A stretch of 21,997 nucleotides of DNA, from NCBI GenBank assembly GCA_900544025.1, contig UQTM01000053.1, positions 1 to 21,997 on the forward strand, given 5' to 3'. The notes beneath the pieces were generated by a model that was not told the origin of the DNA, ran no database searches, and worked only from the letters and a program-made list of their open reading frames with translations. This document shows, in pieces, positions 16,518 to 21,997 of the stretch. This DNA comes from an uncultured Odoribacter sp. (lineage in GTDB: Bacteria > Bacteroidota > Bacteroidia > Bacteroidales > Marinifilaceae). The position numbers and the translations under genes were made by a program. Positions within the stretch are counted from its first letter, which is position 1. Every line of letters begins with the position of its first letter.

Positions 16518-17543
16518 TTAGCAAAGTTCTTTCCGTAGCAGGTTTGTAAATTCGACGATGTCGCTTTCCGTTGTATCGAAAGAGCATACCCAGCGTACTT
16601 CCGAAGCATTTTCATCCCACACATAAAAGAAACATTCTTCCTGCAGCAGCTTGATCTTTTCTCTGGGGATGATAGCGAATATCTCATTGCCCTGTACCTC
16701 CTGGGTGATCTTCACGCCCGGAATGGTCGCGGCTTCTTTTGCCAGTCGCTGCGCCATGGCGTTTGCGTGGGCTGCGGTTTTCAGCCATAACCCGTTTTTC
16801 AGTACGGCTGAAAACTGGACGGCGATATATCGGCTTTTAGAGTGTAGCTGCATCAGTTGTTTGCGGATATATTTTACTTCTTTAGAAAAAGAGCTGTTGA
16901 AAAATATCACGGCTTCTCCGAACATCATTCCGTTTTTAGTACCTCCGAAACTGAGGACGTCTATCCCGACCCCGGCTGTCATTTCTGCGGGCGTACACCC
17001 CAAATAGGCGACGGCATTGGAAAGACGTGCTCCGTCCATGTGTACGAATAATCCGTGAGCATGGGCGAAATCGCAGATTTCCTTTAACTCGGCCAGCGTA
17101 TAGGCTGTGCCCAGTTCCGTGCATTGAGTGATAGAAATGATTTTCGGCTGAGTATGGTGCTGGTCGCCGAAATGGTTCATGTGGTTTTGAATCAGCCCGA
17201 CATTCAGTTTTCCGTCGAAAGTAGGGACGGTCAGCAGTTTGCATCCCGTTTGCTTTTCTATCGCTCCGCATTCGTCCACGTTGATATGGGCGGTTTCCGC
17301 GCATATCACGGAATTGTAAGAATGGGTGAAGGCGGACAGGCTGAGGATGTTTGCCCCCGTACCGTTGTAAACGAAATAGACATCTACATTTTCTCCGAAA
17401 ATAGCTTTAAAATCCTGTTTCGCTTTTTCCGTATGGATATCTTCTCCGTAAGAATGCTGATGCCCGTAAGATGCTTCTTCCAATGCTTTGAACACTTCCG
17501 GCAGGACTCCGGAGAAATTGTCGCTTCCAAAACCACGAATCAT
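16518..17543 (-). CDS. ltaE: Low-specificity L-threonine aldolase
   Basis: A 341-residue PLP enzyme that splits threonine or allo-threonine to glycine and acetaldehyde (beta-eliminating lyase family). It begins with the typical MIRGFGSDNFSG and YGEDIHTEKA. The PLP lysine is Lys203 in SFGGTKNGMM. Asp170 and Arg173 in VHMDGARL hold the pyridine ring and substrate, and His86 in ETAHINVDE is placed to stack on PLP. There is no signal peptide. It is the first gene of a probable three-gene unit with mnmD and DUF2400. Its -7 promoter element lies 55 bp upstream, directly against the terminator of the methylmalonyl-CoA decarboxylase operon. Confidence 0.92.
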   Translation of the reverse strand: MIRGFGSDNFSGVLPEVFKALEEASYGHQHSYGEDIHTEKAKQDFKAIFGENVDVYFVYNGTGANILSLSAFTHSYNSVICAETAHINVDECGAIEKQTGCKLLTVPTFDGKLNVGLIQNHMNHFGDQHHTQPKIISITQCTELGTAYTLAELKEICDFAHAHGLFVHMDGARLSNAVAYLGCTPAEMTAGVGIDVLSFGGTKNGMMFGEAVIFFNSSFSKEVKYIRKQLMQLHSKSRYIAVQFSAVLKNGLWLKTAAHANAMAQRLAKEAATIPGVKITQEVQGNEIFAIIPREKIKLLQEECFFYVWDENASEVRWVCSFDTTESDIVEFTNLLRKELC

Positions 17544-17597
17544 AATATTACAATCAGATTAAAAGTTTATCATTCCCGTTTATGCCGGGAGCTTGAG

Positions 17598-17605
17598 CAA
17601 AGATA
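17598..17605 (-). promoter_or_regulatory. -7 promoter element of ltaE
   Basis: On the minus strand TATCTTTG matches TAnnTTTG exactly, 54 bp before the ltaE ATG. The nearest TTTG upstream is only 14 bases away, too close for a normal -33 element, so promoter strength is uncertain. Confidence 0.5.
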
Positions 17606-17607
17606 GT

Positions 17608-17642
17608 AAAAAAAGTCTGCAAAGGGTTTAGACTTTACAGAC
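17608..17642 (-). terminator. Terminator of the methylmalonyl-CoA decarboxylase operon
   Basis: On the minus strand a 10-bp stem with one G-U pair (GTCTGTAAAG with CTTTGCAGAC; bases 17633-17642 and 17615-17624) closes an 8-base loop and runs straight into seven T (17608-17614). An extra 7-bp GC-rich hairpin (17656-17674) lies between it and the beta-subunit stop codon, without a T-run. Confidence 0.8.
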
Positions 17643-17682
17643 TTTATAGGAGTTACCTCCCTATGGAAGGGAGGGGAATTTA

Positions 17683-19311
17683 TTACATCAGGAAGCTTAA
17701 CAGGGTTCCCGCAGCTACGGCCGAGCCGATTACTCCCGATACGTTAGGAGCCATGGCGTGCATCAGCAGATAGTTGGTGGGATCGTTTTTCAATCCCATG
17801 TTCTGTACCACGCGGGCACTGTCGGGCACAGCCGAAACTCCGGCAGCTCCGATCATCGGGTTGATCGGGTTGTCTTTCGGCGATAACAGGTTCATCAGTT
17901 TACCTACCAGTACACCACCTGCCGTTGCGATAACGAATGAGAATGCTCCCAGAACGAAAATCTTGATCGAAGTCTCAGTCAGGAATACGTCGGCCTGTGT
18001 AGAAGCTCCTACGGTGATACCCAGCAGCATGGTGATAATATCGATCAATGCGTTGCTGGCGGTGTTGGCCAACCGGTTGGTTACCGTAGATTCTTTCAAT
18101 AGGTTACCGAAGAATAACATTCCTAACAACGGCAGTGCCGAAGGCGCGATAAAGGCGGTCAGCAGCAAGCCGATAATAGGGAATAGCTGTTTCTCCAAAC
18201 GGCTTACGGCACGCGGAGCACGCATCTTGATTTTCCGTTCTTTTTTGGTGGTCAGCAAATTGATTACAGGTGGCTGGATCACCGGAACCAATGCCATGTA
18301 TGAATAGGCGGCAATGGCGATCGGTCCGATCAGGTTTTTTACCAACGTTCCGTCGGCCAGCATATTGACACCGTTAGCCAGTTTAGACGACAGGAAGATG
18401 GCGGTAGGACCGTCGGCTCCGCCGATAATACCGATCGCGGCAGCTTCGGGCGGGGCGAATCCTAACCAGAGAGCACCGAGGAAGGTGACGAAAATACCTA
18501 ACTGGGCGGCTGCTCCCAAAAGCATTAACCGCGGGTTGGAAATCAGCGAGGAGAAGTCGGTCATTGCACCGATTCCCAGGAAGATCAAAGGCGGATACCA
18601 GCCGTTGATCACTCCGGAATACAGGATGTTCAATACCGATCCCGGCTCATAGATTCCTAATTTCAGGTTAAACGCTTCGCCCATATAGAAGGGAATGTTT
18701 CCGATGATGATACCCATCCCGATCGGGATCAGCAACATCGGTTCATAGTCGAACCGGATGGCAAGGTAGATAAACCCTAAAGCAACCAAAATCATCACCA
18801 GGTTTTTCCAGGTGGCGTTGGCGAATCCCGTAAATTCCCAGAAATTTTTCATTCCGGCAACGGCGTCGGAATTATGCACGGCGTTCATCGTAGGGCAGGA
18901 GAAATGCAGCATATTTTCTGCAAACCAGGCTTTTCTTTCACCTAAATTTACGGTGACATCGTGTGTCAGGTAGCCTCCGTTTCCGTTGGGGTCTAAATTC
19001 TGCTTGAATTCGGTGATTACTTTCGGGTTGTAGTTCATCACTACGGTATCGCCGTTCAGCGTCCATGTTCCCGTGTAACGCTGTTTGATAGAGTCCATGG
19101 TGAAAGTGCCGTCGTCCAAAAACGAATAGGTTTTGTAACGGTCAACCGTCCTGTCGGATACTCCGACAGCATTGGGGATATAGCCTCCGGTTTTATTGAC
19201 CCACTTGCCATGGACAAGCTCTTCTTTTAAGCTGCGGTGCCCGGATGCCTGGCAATATTCATTGCCCATGACGAACAGGAACGACAGCAATATGAAAATA
19301 AGTTTGTTCAT
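17683..19311 (-). CDS. mmdB: Na+-translocating decarboxylase beta subunit with N-terminal lipocalin-like domain
   Basis: A 542-residue protein whose residues from about 165 on are the OadB/MmdB membrane subunit. This subunit decarboxylates carboxybiotin and exports Na+. Conserved sites: GGADGPT with Asp300 (Asp203 of Klebsiella OadB) and NPMIGAAGVSAVP with Asn484, Gly488 and Ser493 (Asn373, Gly377, Ser382). About ten hydrophobic segments are visible, the first near 170-187. The first 165 residues are extra: a signal-like MNKLIFILLSFLFVMG and then a soluble domain (about 30-145) with HGKWVNK, YSFLDDGTFTMD and GTWTLNGDTVVMNYN, a lipocalin-like pattern. Klebsiella OadB has 433 residues. The start is the ATG at 19311; a TTG at 19329 overlaps the upstream gene and is rejected. 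It is the last gene of the operon, 10 bp after the biotin carrier gene. Confidence 0.92.
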   Translation of the reverse strand: MNKLIFILLSFLFVMGNEYCQASGHRSLKEELVHGKWVNKTGGYIPNAVGVSDRTVDRYKTYSFLDDGTFTMDSIKQRYTGTWTLNGDTVVMNYNPKVITEFKQNLDPNGNGGYLTHDVTVNLGERKAWFAENMLHFSCPTMNAVHNSDAVAGMKNFWEFTGFANATWKNLVMILVALGFIYLAIRFDYEPMLLIPIGMGIIIGNIPFYMGEAFNLKLGIYEPGSVLNILYSGVINGWYPPLIFLGIGAMTDFSSLISNPRLMLLGAAAQLGIFVTFLGALWLGFAPPEAAAIGIIGGADGPTAIFLSSKLANGVNMLADGTLVKNLIGPIAIAAYSYMALVPVIQPPVINLLTTKKERKIKMRAPRAVSRLEKQLFPIIGLLLTAFIAPSALPLLGMLFFGNLLKESTVTNRLANTASNALIDIITMLLGITVGASTQADVFLTETSIKIFVLGAFSFVIATAGGVLVGKLMNLLSPKDNPINPMIGAAGVSAVPDSARVVQNMGLKNDPTNYLLMHAMAPNVSGVIGSAVAAGTLLSFLM

Positions 19312-19321
19312 ATCTTTGTAT

Positions 19322-19750
19322 TTATGCAAGTTCTACTAAAGTATCTCCCTGTAAGATGGAGTCGCCCTCTTTGACATTGATCGTTTTTACTACACCGCCT
19401 TTTTCAGACACGATGTTGTTGTCCATTTTCATGGCTTCCATGATCATCAGGGAATCTCCTGCTTTTACCGTAGCGCCTACGGTAATATTAATTTTCTTGA
19501 TTGTTCCGGGTAGCGGAGAACTTACTTTGTAGGCTTTTCCCGTATCTGCCGATTTCTTGATCTCACCTTCGCCCGGTTTGTTTACCACCGGTTTACGGGC
19601 CAGTACAGGAGTTTTTGTTTTTTTATCTTCTCCCTCTATTTCGACATCGTAGGAAGTTCCGTTTACGGCTACTTTTGCATTGTTTCCATCGAATTCACCG
19701 ATTTCGACTTCGTAGGTCTGGCCGTTGATTTTGAATTTATATTTCTTCAT
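19322..19750 (-). CDS. mmdC: Biotin carboxyl carrier subunit of the decarboxylase
   Basis: A 142-residue biotin carrier that shuttles the carboxyl group from the MmdA active site to the membrane subunit. The C-terminal biotinyl domain (about 76-142) holds the biotinylation motif MEAMKMD with Lys108, and the usual PLPGTIKKI and VKAGDSLM. A Lys/Pro-rich flexible linker (about 43-75) follows an N-terminal part of about 40 residues with two similar beta hairpins (INGQTYEVEIGEF and VNGTSYDVEIEGE). Length and layout fit the separate carrier proteins of methylmalonyl-CoA and glutaconyl-CoA decarboxylases. It lies between the gamma and beta subunit genes, with 22 and 10 bp gaps. Confidence 0.92.
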   Translation of the reverse strand: MKKYKFKINGQTYEVEIGEFDGNNAKVAVNGTSYDVEIEGEDKKTKTPVLARKPVVNKPGEGEIKKSADTGKAYKVSSPLPGTIKKINITVGATVKAGDSLMIMEAMKMDNNIVSEKGGVVKTINVKEGDSILQGDTLVELA

Positions 19751-19772
19751 AGTTTTAATCGTTTTTCATTAA

Positions 19773-20138
19773 TTATTTTCTCAGCGGTTGGTTTTGCACA
19801 CCGTAAATTTTAGAACTCCATGGAGAATATTGTTTTTGTGCATTTCGAATCGTGATAATATTACTTTCCTCGTCATGCAACTCGTTCAGATACATGTGAA
19901 GTCCCATAGCGATAGCCACATTGACGTCGGCTTCCACGTTCACAGATTGAGCTTCTTCGGCTTTCCCTTCTTTTTTCAGTTTGTTTTTGATGTTCATTTC
20001 CAAAAGTTTGGGAATCCCCATAAAAATGACGACCAAAATGGCAAGGGAGATAAATACCACCAGAATACTCACGATAGATATCGTATATCCACCCGCTTCC
20101 GCTGCGGCATCTGAGATGAGCATGATTAAACTTGTCAT
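19773..20138 (-). CDS. mmdD: OadG/MmdD-type gamma (assembly) subunit
   Basis: A 121-residue protein with one membrane span (about 18-45, rich in Ile/Val/Leu), then a Lys/Glu-rich segment NKLKKEGKAEEA and a cytosolic C-terminus. The family anchors the carboxyltransferase to the beta subunit and helps assemble the sodium pump. The C-terminal SPWSSKIYG is a block I associate with Bacteroidota members. The short periplasmic start MTSLIMLISDAAAEAGG fits OadG topology. It lies 11 bp after mmdA and 22 bp before the biotin carrier gene, and this position in the operon supports the call as much as the sequence does. Confidence 0.87.
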   Translation of the reverse strand: MTSLIMLISDAAAEAGGYTISIVSILVVFISLAILVVIFMGIPKLLEMNIKNKLKKEGKAEEAQSVNVEADVNVAIAMGLHMYLNELHDEESNIITIRNAQKQYSPWSSKIYGVQNQPLRK

Positions 20139-20149
20139 ATTTCTTTATT

Positions 20150-21712
20150 TTATAAAGGTATGTTACTATGTTTTTTGGGTGGATTGACCACTTTCTTCGT
20201 GCGTAAGCTTTCGAAGGCCCGGATTACCCGGAAACGGGTGTTACGCGGTTCGATGATATCGTCGATATATCCGAATGAAGCCGCCTGATAGGGGTTGGCA
20301 AAAGCTTCGTTGTAAGAATCGGTTTTCTCTGCGATGAACTTTGCTTTTTCTTCCGGATCGGTGATTGCCGCGATCTCTTTTCCGTAAAGCACTTCGATGG
20401 CTCCCTGTGCTCCCATTACGGCGATTTGTGCCGTAGGCCATGCGTAGTTGAAATCTCCGCGCAATTGTTTACACGACATCACATCGTGAGCTCCACCGTA
20501 TGATTTACGTAAAGTAACGGTCACTTTCGGAACGGTCGCTTCGCCGTAAGCGAACATCAATTTCGCACCGTGAGTGATGATACCGCCGTATTCCTGTACT
20601 TTACCCGGCAAGAATCCCGGGACATCGACCAATGTGAGGATCGAAATGTTGAAACAGTCGCAGAAACGTACGAAACGTGCCGCTTTGCGGGATGCCTCTA
20701 TGTCGAGTACTCCGGCATAGAAATTGGGCTGGTTGGCTATAACGCCTACAGGGGTACCTCCCATGCGGCAGAAGCCTACGATAATGTTTTTAGCGTAGTT
20801 TTGATGTACTTCCAGGAATTCTCCGTTATCGACGATCGATTCGATCACTTCCAGCATATTATAAGGCTGGTTGGGATTGTCCGGAATGATCGAATTCAAA
20901 CGATCCTCCAGCCGGTCGATAGGATCGGTGCAATCGAGTATCGGAGCATCTTCCAGGTTGTTGGAAGGCAGATAAGATAATAGTTTACGGATGATCAGGA
21001 TACCTTCCTCTTCATTTTCCACCATAAAGTGGGCGACACCCGATTTACTGGCGTGAATGCGGGCTCCTCCGAGGTCTTCGGTAGAGATGTCCTCTCCGGT
21101 AACCGTTTTTACCACTTTCGGCCCGGTGACAAACATATATGAATTTTCTTCGGTCATCAGAATGAAGTCCGTCAATGCCGGAGAATATACGGCTCCGCCT
21201 GCGCAAGGCCCGAAGATAGCGGAGATTTGAGGAATCACGCCGGATGCCAGAATGTTGCGTTCAAAGATTTCGGCATATCCGGCCAGAGAGGTCACTCCTT
21301 CCTGAATACGTGCACCGCCGGAGTCGTTCAATCCGATCACCGGAGCTCCGACCGTCATGGCTTTATCCATTACCTTACAGATTTTCTGTGCCAGAGTTTC
21401 GGATAATGCTCCTCCGAATACGGTGAAATCCTGTGCAAATACAAATACGATGCGTCCGTCTATCGTTCCTTGTCCCGTTACCACGCCATCGCCCAAAAAT
21501 TTATTTTTTTCCATACCGAAGTTGGTACAACGATGGGTTACAAACATATCGAACTCTTCGAAGCTTCCGTCGTCGAGCAGCATGTCGATGCGTTCGCGGG
21601 CTGTCAGTTTACCTTTTTGGTGCTGAGAGTCGATTCTTTTTTGTCCGCCTCCTAATTTGGCTTCAACCCGGAGGTCGATCAGTTTTTTTACTTTATCTTG
21701 ATTTGTGGCCAT
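20150..21712 (-). CDS. mmdA: Methylmalonyl-CoA decarboxylase carboxyltransferase (alpha) subunit
   Basis: A 520-residue biotin-dependent acyl-CoA carboxyltransferase of the crotonase-fold PccB/MmdA family. It moves the carboxyl group of methylmalonyl-CoA to biotin, giving propionyl-CoA. Oxyanion-hole glycine motifs are NDSGGARIQEG (129-139) and GPCAGGAVYSPALTDF (168-183) in the N domain, with GGIITHGAKLMFAYG (376-390) in the C domain. GGAHDVM has Asp410, which aligns with the Asp that favours C3 acyl-CoA in PccB. The protein alone could pass as PccB, but the linked gamma, carrier and beta genes and the epimerase in front make the sodium-pumping decarboxylase far more likely. The gene follows mce by 122 bp, a gap that contains a long inverted repeat. 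Confidence 0.93.
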   Translation of the reverse strand: MATNQDKVKKLIDLRVEAKLGGGQKRIDSQHQKGKLTARERIDMLLDDGSFEEFDMFVTHRCTNFGMEKNKFLGDGVVTGQGTIDGRIVFVFAQDFTVFGGALSETLAQKICKVMDKAMTVGAPVIGLNDSGGARIQEGVTSLAGYAEIFERNILASGVIPQISAIFGPCAGGAVYSPALTDFILMTEENSYMFVTGPKVVKTVTGEDISTEDLGGARIHASKSGVAHFMVENEEEGILIIRKLLSYLPSNNLEDAPILDCTDPIDRLEDRLNSIIPDNPNQPYNMLEVIESIVDNGEFLEVHQNYAKNIIVGFCRMGGTPVGVIANQPNFYAGVLDIEASRKAARFVRFCDCFNISILTLVDVPGFLPGKVQEYGGIITHGAKLMFAYGEATVPKVTVTLRKSYGGAHDVMSCKQLRGDFNYAWPTAQIAVMGAQGAIEVLYGKEIAAITDPEEKAKFIAEKTDSYNEAFANPYQAASFGYIDDIIEPRNTRFRVIRAFESLRTKKVVNPPKKHSNIPL

Positions 21713-21761
21713 GTTTTTTTAGTTTGAATGTTTATTGAGTTACCGGCTTCTTTAAATCCAC

Positions 21762-21808
21762 AAAATTCACAAGTCTGTATTGAAGATGAATATAGGCTTA
21801 TGAATTTT
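21762..21808. repeat. 12-bp inverted repeat between mce and mmdA
   Basis: AAAATTCACAAG (21762-21773) and CTTATGAATTTT (21797-21808) can pair over 12 positions, 11 Watson-Crick and one mismatch that becomes G-U in the minus-strand transcript. The loop is 23 bases. There is no T-run right after it, so it is not a typical terminator; it may be an RNA stability element or an operator. Confidence 0.5.
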
Positions 21809-21834
21809 GGCGGACGGTAAACCTTGTAACTTGT

Positions 21835-21997
21835 TTATTTTTTACCGCAAAGTTCAGTTAATACCCGGTTGGTTGATTTCGGATGCAGGAAACCGATTTT
21901 CAATCCTTCTGCACCGTCGCGCGGAGCTTTATCGATAAGCTGGCAACCGGCTTCTGCCGCTTCGTTCAGGGCTTCCGCTACATCGTCTTTAACAAAA
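21835..21997 (-). CDS. mce: Methylmalonyl-CoA epimerase, C-terminal 53 residues
   Basis: The frame runs from the right edge (base 21996) to the TAA at 21835-21837 and codes for 53 residues; the 5' part lies outside the window. The visible part fits the end of methylmalonyl-CoA epimerase (VOC fold): CQLIDKAPRDGAEG, then the late strand KIGFLHPKST and RVLTELCGKK, whose Glu is at the usual place of the last metal ligand. The enzyme interconverts the R and S forms of methylmalonyl-CoA, which links the mutase product to the decarboxylase encoded by the next genes. It is too short for the 60-residue ORF limit but is supported by sequence and context. Confidence 0.88.
   Translation of the reverse strand, partial: FVKDDVAEALNEAAEAGCQLIDKAPRDGAEGLKIGFLHPKSTNRVLTELCGKK

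Noticed and set aside
19312..19329. TTG at 19329 as start of the beta subunit
   Set aside because: It would overlap the end of the biotin carrier gene; the ATG at 19311 gives a clean signal-like N-terminus.
20150..21712. Propionyl-CoA carboxylase beta subunit
   Set aside because: Sequence alone would allow it, but gamma, carrier and Na+-pump beta genes follow directly and no biotin carboxylase gene is present in the window.
1..21997. Mobile elements, CRISPR arrays, rRNA, tRNA genes, riboswitches
   Set aside because: No transposase or integrase sequence, no regular spaced repeats, and no tRNA- or rRNA-like sequence was found on either strand; most gaps over 100 bp hold terminators, promoters or simple sequence.

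Overview
The window is about 22 kb of chromosomal DNA from a member of the Bacteroidota, most likely order Bacteroidales. The evidence is a complete biotin-dependent Na+-pumping methylmalonyl-CoA decarboxylase operon, a FISUMP-domain protein, Bacteroidota-type promoters (TTTG, 18-20 bases, TAnnTTTG) and few Shine-Dalgarno sequences. An Odoribacteraceae-like source is a guess from gene content and cannot be settled here. Nearly all genes look like core or near-core metabolism and DNA/RNA maintenance. I see no insertion sequence, prophage, CRISPR array, rRNA or tRNA gene.

Left part (1-4430): the 3' part of a FISUMP-domain protein gene, then two divergently transcribed GH13 enzymes sharing a 189-bp intergenic region. 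One is a cytoplasmic alpha-amylase (minus strand), the other an oligo-1,6-glucosidase/alpha-glucosidase-type enzyme (plus strand). Neither has a signal peptide, so the pair should break down internal or imported alpha-glucans.

Middle part (4430-14940), all plus strand: a SNF2-family ATPase, a RhlE-type DEAD-box RNA helicase, the two topoisomerase IV subunits (parE-parC), a short shikimate kinase with an abnormal P-loop, and a lipoprotein of the nitroreductase family. Separate promoters are visible for the SNF2 gene and rhlE, and a strong -10-like (-7) element lies in front of parE. A bidirectional terminator at 14893-14935 closes this block.

Right part (15000-21997), all minus strand: first, in transcription order, threonine aldolase, mnmD and a DUF2400/TIGR02757 protein. 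Next to it is an operon ordered epimerase (partial), mmdA, gamma subunit, biotin carrier, beta subunit. Together these make the last steps of the succinate-to-propionate pathway: methylmalonyl-CoA is epimerised and decarboxylated to propionyl-CoA, and the energy drives Na+ export. The most unusual point in the window is that the beta subunit carries an N-terminal signal sequence plus a lipocalin-like domain of about 130 residues, which classical OadB/MmdB proteins lack.

Other points worth checking are two candidate beta-clamp-binding peptides (one in the SNF2 ATPase, one at the ParC C-terminus), the shikimate kinase P-loop, and an inverted repeat between mce and mmdA. I did not find a clearly new multi-gene system.
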